Source of the DNA: Verrucomicrobiota bacterium
GTDB lineage: Bacteria; Verrucomicrobiota; Verrucomicrobiia; Limisphaerales; UBA1096
Length of the DNA stretch: 35,543 bases
Direction of reading: 5' to 3'
Assembly: GCA_030749225.1 (NCBI GenBank)
Contig: JASMKO010000056.1
Span: forward strand, 1-35,543
Shown here: positions 7,399 to 16,470 of the stretch, in pieces
Position numbering within the stretch: the stretch's first letter is position 1
How the letters are laid out: each line of letters begins with the position of its first letter
Position numbers and translations under genes: made by a program
The notes under the pieces: model-generated
Told to the model about the DNA's origin: nothing
Databases searched by the model: none
What the model saw: only the letters and a program-made list of their open reading frames with translations

Positions 7399-9516
7399 TC
7401 ATTTCAGCCCAAGTTGGCGGGAAAAATAGACGTACTCGAGGGCGTATCGGCGTGCGTGCTGCCTGAGGTTGGCACCAGCAGCATGGCCGCCCTCGGTATT
7501 CTCGAAATACAAAACCGGATGTCCCTGCTCGCGCATACGGGCAACCATTTTTCGCGCGTGGCCGGGGTGCACCCGGTCGTCCTTGGTCGAGGTCTCGATG
7601 AACACTTTCGGGTATTTGCGATCGGGGAATATGTTTTGGTACGGCGAATAGTTCAGGATCGCCTCGCGCATGATCGAGTCCTTTGGGTCGCCGTATTCGG
7701 CTGCCCAGCTCGCGCCGGCCAGCAGCTTGGTGTAGCGCAGCATATCGAGCAGCGGCACGCGGCAGACGACGGCATTCATCAGGTCCGGCCGTTGTGTGAA
7801 GATGGCTCCGACTAGCAGGCCGCCGTTGCTGCCACCGGAAATGCCGAGCCGCTTGGGCGAGGTGATGGCGCGCCTGACCAGATCCTCCGCCACGGCGATG
7901 AAGTCGTCGTACGCCCGCTGGCGGTTTGTCTTGAGCGCGGCCTGGTGCCAGCGCGGCCCGAACTCGCCGCCACCGCGGATGTTCGCCACGGCATACGCTC
8001 CACCGCGTTCGAGCCACAGCTTGCCTATCGTCGCCGAGTAGCTTGGCTTGAGCGAAATCTCAAACCCTCCGTAGCCATACAAGATCGTCGGGGTCGAGCC
8101 GTCCGGCTTGAGTCCCTTGCGGTGAATCACGAAGTACGGCACCACTTCGCCATCCGCGCTCCCGGCCATGTGCTGGCTGACCTGAAGATCGTCAGTCCGA
8201 AAACGGTCCGGCAGCGACTTGAGCAGCATCAATGCATTGGCCCCCGCGTCGTACTCGCTCAAGCGATCCGGCGTGATGTGGTCCTCGTAATTCACCAGCA
8301 CCGCGTCGGAGTGGGGATTCGCCGCGGAAACGGATACCGTCCCATTCGGAGGCAGCGGCAGCGGCTCGGCGCTCCATTCGCCGCGCTTGGCATCCACGCT
8401 GAAGCGCAGGATGCGCCCCTTCACGTTCTGCAACAGCGACACGTAGAGACCGCTGCGTGACACGGCGACGCTCTCGATGCTCGTTCGCTCATCCGGAGTA
8501 TAAACGGTCTCGATGCGAGGCAGCTTGCCGGTGGCCCGAAACGCCGCCGCGTCGATTGCCAATAACGCCCCCTGCGAATAAGTCCGACCAGCAACCTTCC
8601 ACGCGTCGCGCAGCGTGAACAGAATCCGACCGGCGTAAAACCCGGTCACATCGACCGACTTCGGCAACGGCATACGCTGCAGTTGGCCGTCGTCACCGAT
8701 GAGATGGTACGCCCCGGTGAAAAATGTCAGCGATTGGTCGACGATCGCAAGGGTGGCATCGCCGGAATCCAGCACGCGCGGCCAGATGCCGATGTCCTCC
8801 CGGCGGCCCTCGAACACCGTCTCGGCCTTGGCCAACGGCGTGCCACGCTTCCACCGCTTGGCCACGCGCGGATAGCCGGACTCCGTCAGCGAATCGTCGC
8901 CCCAGTTTGTTCCGACGAGCAACATGTCGCGATCGATCCAGGCCACGCCGGATTTGGCCTCCGGCAACACAAAGCCGTCCTCGACAAAGCGCTTGGCCAG
9001 AACATCGAACTCCCGATACACCGACGCATCGGTCCCACCCCGGGAGAGCTTGACGAGGCATCGATCGTAACCGCGGGCCAACCAGGTGGCGCCCTTGTAA
9101 ACCCAGTTTTCATCTTCAGCCTTGGCCAGCGCATCGATATCGATCACGGTTTCCCACTCCGGCTTGGCCAAGCGATACGACGCAAGCGGGGTGCGCCGCA
9201 GGATGCCCCGGACATGCCCGGCATCCCGCCAAAAATTATAGACATGCTGTCCCCGAACCGAGCCGTACGGGATGCGGTCCTTGGCATTCAGCAGCGTCTC
9301 CGCCTGTTCGAGGAACGTGGCGTAGCGCGAGTCCGCCTCGAGTTCGTCGAAGCATTCCTGGTTGCGGGCGTGCACCCACTCAAGCGCACGGTCCCCCCCG
9401 ACCTCTTCGAGCCAAAGAAACGGGTCGTCAAGAATCGGCGCCCGCCTCGGTTCGCCGCTTACCGTGGTAACACCTGCCATGGTCAGTCCCAAAAAAACAC
9501 AAATCCACGCTTTCAT
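7399..9516 (-). CDS. Exported prolyl oligopeptidase family (S9A) peptidase
   Basis: A 705-residue serine peptidase, close to the usual prolyl oligopeptidase length. It begins at ATG 9516 with a signal peptide (MKAWICVFLGLTMAG). The mature N-terminus DDPFLWLEEVGGDRALEWV matches the family. A beta-propeller fills the middle, and the C-terminal hydrolase domain carries the nucleophile in GISGGSNGG (Ser about 563), the acid in TKDDRVHP and the histidine in EGGHAAGAN. It cleaves short peptides after proline and would act in the periplasm or outside. It is convergent with dnaG; metG lies upstream, 71 nt away, on the same strand. The region is unusually rich in the dispersed palindrome: exact copies at 8828 and 9164, and near copies at 8858 and 8993. 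Confidence 0.93.
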   Translation of the reverse strand: MKAWICVFLGLTMAGVTTVSGEPRRAPILDDPFLWLEEVGGDRALEWVHARNQECFDELEADSRYATFLEQAETLLNAKDRIPYGSVRGQHVYNFWRDAGHVRGILRRTPLASYRLAKPEWETVIDIDALAKAEDENWVYKGATWLARGYDRCLVKLSRGGTDASVYREFDVLAKRFVEDGFVLPEAKSGVAWIDRDMLLVGTNWGDDSLTESGYPRVAKRWKRGTPLAKAETVFEGRREDIGIWPRVLDSGDATLAIVDQSLTFFTGAYHLIGDDGQLQRMPLPKSVDVTGFYAGRILFTLRDAWKVAGRTYSQGALLAIDAAAFRATGKLPRIETVYTPDERTSIESVAVSRSGLYVSLLQNVKGRILRFSVDAKRGEWSAEPLPLPPNGTVSVSAANPHSDAVLVNYEDHITPDRLSEYDAGANALMLLKSLPDRFRTDDLQVSQHMAGSADGEVVPYFVIHRKGLKPDGSTPTILYGYGGFEISLKPSYSATIGKLWLERGGAYAVANIRGGGEFGPRWHQAALKTNRQRAYDDFIAVAEDLVRRAITSPKRLGISGGSNGGLLVGAIFTQRPDLMNAVVCRVPLLDMLRYTKLLAGASWAAEYGDPKDSIMREAILNYSPYQNIFPDRKYPKVFIETSTKDDRVHPGHARKMVARMREQGHPVLYFENTEGGHAAGANLRQHARRYALEYVYFSRQLGLK

Positions 9517-9560
9517 CAAAGCGCGGGACGATACCGCGCCAGGCGCCGCGAAACAATCAG

Positions 9561-9576
9561 CCGCTTGGCCAAGCGG
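9561..9576. repeat. TTGGCCAA palindrome, intergenic copy after metG
   Basis: The perfect 16-bp palindrome CCGCTTGGCCAAGCGG, with core at 9565-9572, begins 12 nt after the metG stop codon. As RNA it folds into a 6-bp stem with a GGCC loop. It is followed on the minus strand by CTGATTGTTT, which is only weakly T-rich. Confidence 0.9.
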
Positions 9577-9587
9577 TTATACCACCT

Positions 9588-11147
9588 CTACTTTTTCTCG
9601 AGGTCTTTTCGAGGGAACAACGGAGTGGGTTTGTTGCAGGTGTGGCCCTTGGCCAAGCCTCCCCATTTTGCCTGGGCAAAATCCGCGGGGGAGCCTTCGA
9701 CGCCAACCTGCTCGAAGATTTTCTCGGCGGTCTCCGGGATGACCGGCCAGATGAGAACTGCCAAAATGCGGCAACACTCGGCCAGGTTGTAAAGCACCTC
9801 ATTGAGCCTATCGGCCTGGTCCTCCTGCTTGGCCAGCTTGAACGGTGCGGTTTGCTCGACGTACTGGTTGGTGCGGTCGACCAACCCCCAGACACTCACC
9901 AGCGCCGCCTGGATTTGGTGAGACTCGTAGTTGTCCCTAGCCTCTGTGATCCATTTTTCGGCATCGGCGGCCAGTTCGTCAGAGGTCGCATCGAGCGTGC
10001 CGCCACGATAACGATTCAGCATGGAGAGAGACCGGTTGACAAGGTTGCCTAGACCGTTGGCTAACTCGGCGGAGTAGCGGGCCTGAAAGCTTTCGTCCGT
10101 CCAGTTACCGTCCGGGCCGATGTCGAGTTCGCGCACGACATAGTAGCGGAAGGCGTCAACGCCCCACTCGTCGATCACGGCGATGGGGTTGACCACGTTG
10201 CCAGTGGTTTTACTCATTTTTTGACCGTCCTTCTGCCACCAGCCATGGACGAGCACCTGCCCGGGCAGCGGTAGTTCCATGGCCTTTAGCATGATCGGCC
10301 AGTAAACGGCGTGAAATTTCAGAATGTCCTTTCCTATGACATGGATGTCCGCCGGCCAAAGCGCGGGGGCGCCCGGCCGGGAATCTAGGCCGATCGGTCC
10401 GGCCGCGGCCGCGTCGCCCAGCGATGCCGGAATGCTGGCGTAGTTGCTGAGGGCGTCAAACCAAACGTATGTCACGTACTTCTCGTCGAACGGCAGCGGG
10501 ATGCCCCATTCAAGCCGCGCCTTGGGCCGCGTAATGCAGAGATCCTCGAGGTTGTTGTTCTTGAGAAAACCGAGCACCTCGTTGCGACGCGTCTCCGGCT
10601 GGACGAAGCCCGGGTTGGCCTCGATGTGGTCGATCAGCCACTGCTGGTGCTCGCCGAGCTTAAAATAGTAGTTGTGCTCCACTAACTCGGTGACGTCGCC
10701 GTAGATCGGGTCGAACGTCCCGTCGTCGCGCCGGTCCTTCTCCGTCAGGAATGTCTCCTGTTGCGCCGAGTAATAGCCGCGGTATTCGGCCTGATAAAAA
10801 TGTCCGTTGTCATGGAGTTTTTGCAGCACCGCCTGCACGAACGCCTTGTGGCGCGCGGAGGAGGTGCGGACAAAGTCCGCATTGGTCAGGTTCAGCCTCC
10901 CGGCGAACGCCTCCCAGATCGCGGCGAACTCATCGCAGTACACCTGCGGATCCTTCCCCTCGGTCGTGGCTGCGGCTTGCACCTTCTGGCCGTGCTCATC
11001 GAGGCCGGTGAGATAAAATACCTCCCCCCCGAGGCTGCGATGCGTCCGGGCGATGATGTCGGTGATGACCTTCTCATAGGCGTGCCCGAGGTGAGGTTCC
11101 CCGTTGACGTAATCGATGGCCGTGGTGAGGTAAAACTGTTTACTCAT
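9588..11147 (-). CDS. metG: Methionyl-tRNA synthetase
   Basis: Charges tRNA-Met with methionine. It is 519 residues from ATG 11147 (MSKQFYLTTAIDYVNGEPHLGH); the ORF extends upstream, but this start fits family N-termini. The class I signature HLGH is near residue 20. The second signature reads KMSKT rather than KMSKS. The connective insertion (YYSAQQETFLTEKD) lacks the zinc-binding cysteines, so this is a zinc-free type. The anticodon-binding helical domain follows, and there is no C-terminal tRNA-binding (EMAP-like) extension. The CotH-like gene lies 34 nt upstream and the peptidase gene downstream, with no obvious functional link. Two hairpin-like palindrome copies bracket the gene: 11168 before it and 9565 after it. 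Confidence 0.96.
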   Translation of the reverse strand: MSKQFYLTTAIDYVNGEPHLGHAYEKVITDIIARTHRSLGGEVFYLTGLDEHGQKVQAAATTEGKDPQVYCDEFAAIWEAFAGRLNLTNADFVRTSSARHKAFVQAVLQKLHDNGHFYQAEYRGYYSAQQETFLTEKDRRDDGTFDPIYGDVTELVEHNYYFKLGEHQQWLIDHIEANPGFVQPETRRNEVLGFLKNNNLEDLCITRPKARLEWGIPLPFDEKYVTYVWFDALSNYASIPASLGDAAAAGPIGLDSRPGAPALWPADIHVIGKDILKFHAVYWPIMLKAMELPLPGQVLVHGWWQKDGQKMSKTTGNVVNPIAVIDEWGVDAFRYYVVRELDIGPDGNWTDESFQARYSAELANGLGNLVNRSLSMLNRYRGGTLDATSDELAADAEKWITEARDNYESHQIQAALVSVWGLVDRTNQYVEQTAPFKLAKQEDQADRLNEVLYNLAECCRILAVLIWPVIPETAEKIFEQVGVEGSPADFAQAKWGGLAKGHTCNKPTPLFPRKDLEKK

Positions 11148-11167
11148 CCGTGGCCCAGTATGCGCCC

Positions 11168-11175
11168 TTGGCCAA
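11168..11175. repeat. TTGGCCAA palindrome, intergenic copy after the CotH-like gene
   Basis: Core TTGGCCAA in the context CCCTTGGCCAAGCGA, 6 nt past the stop of the CotH-like gene and 21 nt before the metG start. The outer arms are imperfect here. Confidence 0.8.
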
Positions 11176-11181
11176 GCGAGA

Positions 11182-12906
11182 TCAATTGTCCTTCGGCTTG
11201 GAGTTGAAGTCGATTTTGCCGTGCGGACTGCAGGAGGCTTCAAAATATCCAGCAACCGTCTCTCCTTCCTTGCGACTCGCTGCAGTCAATTTGAGTTCGC
11301 CTCTGGCCCAGCCGATTCGTTTGAATTTGACCGACTCCTGCCTGCCCATCCGGACAAACCCCCAGATGGTAAAGCCGTCGATCGGGATACCGTTGGACAC
11401 GTTGTAGAAGCCGGGGTCGACCATCAGATTGACCATCACCTCCATTGGCGACCCTTTGATTCTACCGACTGCCGAAATCACAGGGAATCCATAACGCGAT
11501 GTACCCTGGGTTGTCGCAGCAATCGCCCGCATGTCGATGATCTCAATCGGCTCATCTCCATGAATCAATTCAATGGTGCATTCCCCGATCTTGTTTTGAA
11601 TAGAGAGATCACCTGCCTCCGACCACTCCGTTTTGAACGCGCACTTCATTGTCAGCAACTTGGGTTTTGATTTCGCTCCACCACTGCCTCGCATCTTTTT
11701 GGGCCAAAGCGGAATGGGCCCGGTTAACTCCGCGGCAAGCATGCTTTGTCGTTTGGAAATAAAACGACGTACAGAATCAACGGCTGGATCGTACAGTCTC
11801 GGCGGCAAATGGGTGTGGGGCCGAAGCATCGGCACAAGTTTGTCCAGTTTTGCCTGCAGAGCCTGTTCATCCCATACCTCGTCCAGTACCTTGAGCAACT
11901 CGGATCGGTAACGCTCTCGACCTTTCTCGGTGCTGTAGAGTCGATGCGCGACGGCCCCCTCTGCCATGACGGACAACGGTGTGCCAGCCTGGCTTGCTTT
12001 GCCACTGCGCGCCCGGAACACACCGTCGGCACCCCATGGAATGAACTTGAACCGGGAAGATGCCGGATCGTTATAGACGAAAAAGTTATTCTGGTTGCCA
12101 GAATAACCATCATTGAAGCCCATGAGGCATTCCATTGCCCAGTAGCGATAAAAATTATCTAGATCAACCACTTTGCCAATGGCGTCAAAGAGTTGATCAT
12201 CCGGCAGCGCCAATGCCTTGGTCGCCTTGAGCAAGTCACTGCGATCGTTCTTCTTCACATTGGTTTTGACGTCAAACGTGCGAACTGCCTTCTCGGTGAA
12301 GTCGCTGATCTGCCCTTCATAAAGGTTCCCACTCGCCTTCGTAAAATGACGCCTGAGAAATTTTTTCCGCACCGATTCGATGTGACTGTAAATCCCTAGA
12401 TATTCTCCATTCACGGTGACGCGCGCGAAGTTGCAGCGCGGTGCCGGTATGCCCGCTTTGCGGAACAACTCGTACGCCATGTGCTGTTTCACCAGTGATG
12501 CGTCGGTGTCATTGTTGTTCAGTGTCATCAATGAGATATCTTCAAATTCCTGCTCTGTCCCAAACTTGTCGAAGTTGATCTTGATCGATGGGCGTTGGGC
12601 ATTCACTGAACCGAGCAATCCCTTTTTGCGCAGACCAACATCCTGATACAGTTTGCCGTCGATGGTCACGTTGCCCTTGTAGTAGTTGTACGGGTTGGGT
12701 CGCGGCTTTCCTGGTTTGCGGGGGGTGATCAACCCGAAAAGATCGTGATGCTCATACCTCATCTTTTTCCAGTCCTCGGCAGGCAACGCAATCTTCACCT
12801 CAAGCAACCAGTCAACCTTAAACGGATTCGCCTCAACCTGGGTATTGGCACAAGGCAGCAGGAGGAAAGGCGCAATCGCAACCTGAGCGAAACTCAATCG
12901 TGACAT
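11182..12906 (-). CDS. Exported CotH-kinase-like protein
   Basis: A 574-residue protein starting at ATG 12906 with a short signal peptide (SFAQVAIAPFLLLPC). Residues about 30-380 look like the CotH protein-kinase-like fold: YKGNVTIDGKLYQDVGLRKKG, RPSIKINFDKF, an NARVTVNGEYLGIYSHIE-like strand, RYWAMECLMGFNDGYSGN and FIPWGADGVF. In spore formers CotH phosphorylates coat proteins; in exported bacterial relatives the substrate is unknown. Residues about 410-574 form a separate beta-rich C-terminal domain I do not recognise. The gene looks less GC-rich than its neighbours. A possible -10 TATACT lies at 12954-12949, but no convincing -35 is present. Confidence 0.8.
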   Translation of the reverse strand: MSRLSFAQVAIAPFLLLPCANTQVEANPFKVDWLLEVKIALPAEDWKKMRYEHHDLFGLITPRKPGKPRPNPYNYYKGNVTIDGKLYQDVGLRKKGLLGSVNAQRPSIKINFDKFGTEQEFEDISLMTLNNNDTDASLVKQHMAYELFRKAGIPAPRCNFARVTVNGEYLGIYSHIESVRKKFLRRHFTKASGNLYEGQISDFTEKAVRTFDVKTNVKKNDRSDLLKATKALALPDDQLFDAIGKVVDLDNFYRYWAMECLMGFNDGYSGNQNNFFVYNDPASSRFKFIPWGADGVFRARSGKASQAGTPLSVMAEGAVAHRLYSTEKGRERYRSELLKVLDEVWDEQALQAKLDKLVPMLRPHTHLPPRLYDPAVDSVRRFISKRQSMLAAELTGPIPLWPKKMRGSGGAKSKPKLLTMKCAFKTEWSEAGDLSIQNKIGECTIELIHGDEPIEIIDMRAIAATTQGTSRYGFPVISAVGRIKGSPMEVMVNLMVDPGFYNVSNGIPIDGFTIWGFVRMGRQESVKFKRIGWARGELKLTAASRKEGETVAGYFEASCSPHGKIDFNSKPKDN

Positions 12907-12948
12907 CTTTTGGCTGCGCCGAGAGTGAGGAAACCTAGTATCTCTGCA

Positions 12949-12954
12949 AGTATA
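12949..12954 (-). promoter_or_regulatory. Possible -10 element upstream of the CotH-like gene
   Basis: TATACT on the minus strand, in an AT-rich stretch of the 66-nt gap, 42 nt before ATG 12906. The best -35 at 16-nt spacing is TTAAGG, a poor match that overlaps the preceding stop codon. Weak support only. Confidence 0.25.
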
Positions 12955-12972
12955 TTTTAGACCGAATAAGCC

Positions 12973-15900
12973 TTAATTTCGGATCGGCTGGGCGATGCGC
13001 AGGTAGGCGAAGAAGTCGCGCAGTTGCTGGTCGCTCAGGCCGATGAGCAATCCCTCCGGCATCAGGCTGCTTGGACTCACTTTTGCCGACTCGACCTGAG
13101 ACTGCTTGACCACCGCATCACCTCCGCCGATGCCGCGCAGGATGAGCAGCTTGTCAGTGCGATCGGCAATGAAACCGCTGAGCAGACGCCCATCCAGCGT
13201 ACGCACCTGCATGTGCTCGAAGCCCTCCCGAATTTCGCGACTGGGATCGAGAATACCCGGCAGCAGGGTATCGAGATCGTCACGCTGATAGTGGGTGAGG
13301 TTAGGGCCGATCCGGCCGCCTTTGTGGAACAACTTGTGGCAGGCCGCGCAACGTTGCATGAACAACTTGCGTCCACGATACGGGCTGCCGGTCCGCCCCG
13401 CCACCACCGCACGCACCCGGGCAATCTCCTGTGCCTGAGTGGTCGGCTCGGCTTTGCCTGCGCTTGGCCAGAGATTTCTAGCTTGGACGGCGATGCTACC
13501 GCCATGAGCCAACAACACCTCCACTGTTGGCGCTGCAATATCACGCTTAGTCAAGCGGCCCGACTCGACAGCGGACAACAAACGGCGACTCCATTCTGGG
13601 CGGCTAGCCAGAAACGAAGTTGCCGCAGGCTTGGCCGCATCGGGAAAGTTCGCATACCGCCCGACGACCGCTTGGCCAAGGGAGTCATCGGTGAACCGTT
13701 GTAACGCCAGCAGCCCCGCCGAGAGCACCCCGGCGTCGGTCTCGTGTTGCACGAGGCGCAGCAGGATTTGTTGTAAACCGGCAGCCCCGGCATCGCTCAC
13801 GGCGCGGATAAGCTCGACGCGATCCTTGGTCCTCTGCGTGACATCGGCAATGACTTCCAACGCCTGACCAAGCGCGGCGGTGTCGCCCAGGCGCACCCGC
13901 AGCACCAGCGGTGGGTTGTCGAGCCGCCGCAGTTGTCCAAGCAACTCTTCCGGCAGCCTGGGCAGTGCCTGGCCCTCGAGCGCCTTGCTGAAGCCGGCCA
14001 TCAACTTGTCGCGATGCTGTTGAGTCGGCGCATCCCTCAGCAACAACGCGCAGCCGATGAAATCATCCTGCCGACCCCGGGCCGCCAAACGGCGCATGAG
14101 CCGTTCGAGGATGTGCCGCTCGACCATCGGCTTCCGAAAAAAAGCCGCATCGCGAAACAGCTCGAGCACGGCGGCTCGGTCGTTTTCGCAATGCCTCTCA
14201 AGCACCAGCCAGCATAGTATCGGGATGAACGGATCATCCACATCGGCGTCGCGGCTGAGCAGCCCGGCAGCCAGACCAAGCGCCTGATTTCGCGGGAGGC
14301 GAATCGCCGTGCCGGCAATCTGCGAGCGCACCTCGGCATGCCTCTCTCGCTGCGCTAAGCGGTGAACCGTGTTGAAAAAACCGGCAGACAATTCGCGTTC
14401 GTCGCCACGCAGCCGAACGGCCCAACCGCGGACGTGCGAGTATGGATGCTCCAGTAGTTCGGCTGCGAATTCATCGTCGAGCCCGCCGGCCTGATGCAGT
14501 GCCCACAGTCCATGCAGCGCGGCCCGGCCGGTTTGGGCTTTGATCCATTTTCGCAGCTTGTCGGTTGTTGCCTCATTGGCGCGTTGGCCCAGCAAGCGCA
14601 CGGCAGTCTGCCGGTGCCACTTGTTTGGGTGCGCCAAAAGTTGGAGAAGCTGCTCGTCTGTTTTTGCGCGGAGATCGGTGTCGGCGATACGCGCTTTGCT
14701 TTTGGCTTTCAGCCGGTAAATACGGCCGGTGGTGGGATCGATCTGGCTTTGGTAGTGCTGGCCGTGCGCGATGTAACGCTCGTAAAAATCGGCGATAACC
14801 AGCGAGCCGTCCGGGGCGTTGGCCATGTACACTGGACGAAAGGCGATGTCGGAATTCTTGACCGGAAAGCCGACGTCCCGCGTGGTGAACGATGCACCGC
14901 GTATGCCGCGTTCACTCAGCACCAGGTGGCGATGCAGCGGGTCGGCGCCGAGCAGCCTGCCCTGCCACGCGTCCGGCATGGCAGAGCCGTTGACCGCGAT
15001 GACGTTGTGGGAGAAGCGCGGGATGCTGCCGCCAGGCATCATCGGCAGTTCGCCGAACGCGAACGGATTGTCCGGTGGCCCGAACTTGCCCGGGCTTTTG
15101 CCCTGCTTAAGGTAGAGGCCGCTTTGCACGTAGTGAAAGCCGCGCGTGCCGCCGCCGTTGTGGCCGGAGAACAACCGGCCATCGGCGTCGAACTCCAGCC
15201 CGAACACGTTGCCGCCGCCCTCGGCGAAAATCTCGAACTCACGCGACCGGGGGTGGTAGCGCCAAACCATGCAGCCTTCGAAGTGCACCCCCGCCGCGCC
15301 CGGCGGATCGATGCCGGGTCGGGTGACGCGACAACTCACTGTGCTGCCCTGCGCGCCGTACAGCCAGCCGTCCGGCCCCCAGGTGATGCCGTTGGCCACC
15401 GAGTGCGTGTCCTCGAAACCGAAGCCAGCCAGATGCACCACCGGGTTGCTGTCGGGGATGTCGTCTGCGTTGAGGTCGGGATAAAACAGTAGATGCGGCG
15501 TGTGCATCACCCAGACCCCGCCGTGCCCGGGCACGGCGGCGTTGGCGAGGCTGAGTTTGTCGGCGAAAACCTTGTGTGTGTCGTAGCTGCCGTCGCCGTC
15601 GGTGTCCTCGTGCACGGTAACGCGGCTGCGGCCGGGCTTGTGGTGCGGTGGTGACTTGGGCTGACGGTCGTACTTGGCCCGATAATATTTGTCACGGCTG
15701 ATCTGGCGCAGTCCGGCCGGGTACGGGTACTGCACGTAATGCGACACCCACAGCCGCCCACGCGCATCGAAACTGAGGTGAGTTGGCTGCGCGACCAGCG
15801 GCTCGTGGAGCACGGTGTCGATGACAAGCCCGTCGTCCAACTCGAATTGCGCAAGGCTCTCGCCAGGGCTGAGCCGTTCGCCGTGCACCAGTGTCTGAGC

Positions 15901-16470
15901 CTCAAACAGCACTCGGCTGGCCTCATGAAACTGATCGTAGGCCGCCCGGGCCGGCTTGGCCTTGAGCGCCTGGCCAGGCGTCGGCTTGCGGCCGGGCCGG
16001 TATTCCCATTCGCCGCTGAACAGGCACTCGAGGAAATAGCCCTGAATCGAGGGCCCGTGGCCCCGGAACCGACCGTTGCCGTCGCGGTTGAAAACCTTGA
16101 TTGCCAGCTCGTTCCACTCCCCCTTGGCCAAGCTACCGGGCGGCACTTTGTAGCGCTTGGCCAAGCGGTCGCTTGGCTTGGCATCCGGCGGGAAGCTGCC
16201 CGCGCCCCCAACGCGTTTGCCGTTGATGAACGCCTCATGCGCGGCGTGGCTTGAGTCGATTGTCAGCGTGACCGATTCGACCCAAAGATCGCGCCCGCCA
16301 AGCGTCGTCCAGTTGTCCGGAACCTTCATCCAACAGCGATACCAGCCGATACCGTTGGGACGGGTTTCCCCATCCGCCATCGGTACAGTCACCGACTGCC
16401 ACTCCGACGCCCAAGCGCTTGGCCAAGTGGCGAAGAGAGTCAAAAAACAGGCTGCACGTAGAAGGCTCAT
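12973..16470 (-). CDS. PVC-type exported CxxCH dehydrogenase-like protein with HEAT repeats
   Basis: A 1165-residue protein from ATG 16470; the ORF is open upstream, but this start gives a signal peptide (SLLRAACFLTLFATWPSAWA) and an ATGA overlap with the preceding gene. Order of parts: an N-terminal beta-sandwich resembling sugar-binding domains (DLWVESVTLTID, AFINGKRVGGAG), about residues 20-150; a six-bladed propeller dehydrogenase-like region typical of PVC proteins (PTHLSFDARGRLWV, DTHSVANGITWGPDGWLYG), about 220-620; HEAT-like repeats, about 620-1010; and a C-terminal cytochrome module with CAACH at Cys1041-His1045 and a LMPEGL methionine region. Such proteins are characteristic of Planctomycetes and Verrucomicrobia and are thought to oxidise extracytoplasmic substrates; the substrate is unknown. 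It contains four TTGGCCAA copies, one inside the signal peptide. Confidence 0.9.
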   Translation of the reverse strand: MSLLRAACFLTLFATWPSAWASEWQSVTVPMADGETRPNGIGWYRCWMKVPDNWTTLGGRDLWVESVTLTIDSSHAAHEAFINGKRVGGAGSFPPDAKPSDRLAKRYKVPPGSLAKGEWNELAIKVFNRDGNGRFRGHGPSIQGYFLECLFSGEWEYRPGRKPTPGQALKAKPARAAYDQFHEASRVLFEAQTLVHGERLSPGESLAQFELDDGLVIDTVLHEPLVAQPTHLSFDARGRLWVSHYVQYPYPAGLRQISRDKYYRAKYDRQPKSPPHHKPGRSRVTVHEDTDGDGSYDTHKVFADKLSLANAAVPGHGGVWVMHTPHLLFYPDLNADDIPDSNPVVHLAGFGFEDTHSVANGITWGPDGWLYGAQGSTVSCRVTRPGIDPPGAAGVHFEGCMVWRYHPRSREFEIFAEGGGNVFGLEFDADGRLFSGHNGGGTRGFHYVQSGLYLKQGKSPGKFGPPDNPFAFGELPMMPGGSIPRFSHNVIAVNGSAMPDAWQGRLLGADPLHRHLVLSERGIRGASFTTRDVGFPVKNSDIAFRPVYMANAPDGSLVIADFYERYIAHGQHYQSQIDPTTGRIYRLKAKSKARIADTDLRAKTDEQLLQLLAHPNKWHRQTAVRLLGQRANEATTDKLRKWIKAQTGRAALHGLWALHQAGGLDDEFAAELLEHPYSHVRGWAVRLRGDERELSAGFFNTVHRLAQRERHAEVRSQIAGTAIRLPRNQALGLAAGLLSRDADVDDPFIPILCWLVLERHCENDRAAVLELFRDAAFFRKPMVERHILERLMRRLAARGRQDDFIGCALLLRDAPTQQHRDKLMAGFSKALEGQALPRLPEELLGQLRRLDNPPLVLRVRLGDTAALGQALEVIADVTQRTKDRVELIRAVSDAGAAGLQQILLRLVQHETDAGVLSAGLLALQRFTDDSLGQAVVGRYANFPDAAKPAATSFLASRPEWSRRLLSAVESGRLTKRDIAAPTVEVLLAHGGSIAVQARNLWPSAGKAEPTTQAQEIARVRAVVAGRTGSPYRGRKLFMQRCAACHKLFHKGGRIGPNLTHYQRDDLDTLLPGILDPSREIREGFEHMQVRTLDGRLLSGFIADRTDKLLILRGIGGGDAVVKQSQVESAKVSPSSLMPEGLLIGLSDQQLRDFFAYLRIAQPIRN
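13544..13557. repeat. Decayed copy of the dispersed palindrome
   Basis: CGCTTAGTCAAGCG matches the consensus CGCTTGGCCAAGCG except for the two positions G-to-A and C-to-T in the core. The arms are perfect, so it reads as a mutated former copy within coding sequence. Confidence 0.45.
16154..16167. repeat. TTGGCCAA palindrome, full-consensus coding copy
   Basis: A perfect CGCTTGGCCAAGCG inside the CxxCH protein gene, encoding LAKR. Another exact core lies only 33 bp away at 16124. It shows that full-length arms are maintained even in coding sequence. Confidence 0.85.

Noticed and set aside
14494-15492. A 332-codon plus-strand frame antisense to the PVC CxxCH protein gene
   Set aside because: The minus-strand frame carries recognisable propeller sequence through the same region. 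The antisense product has no coherent domain.
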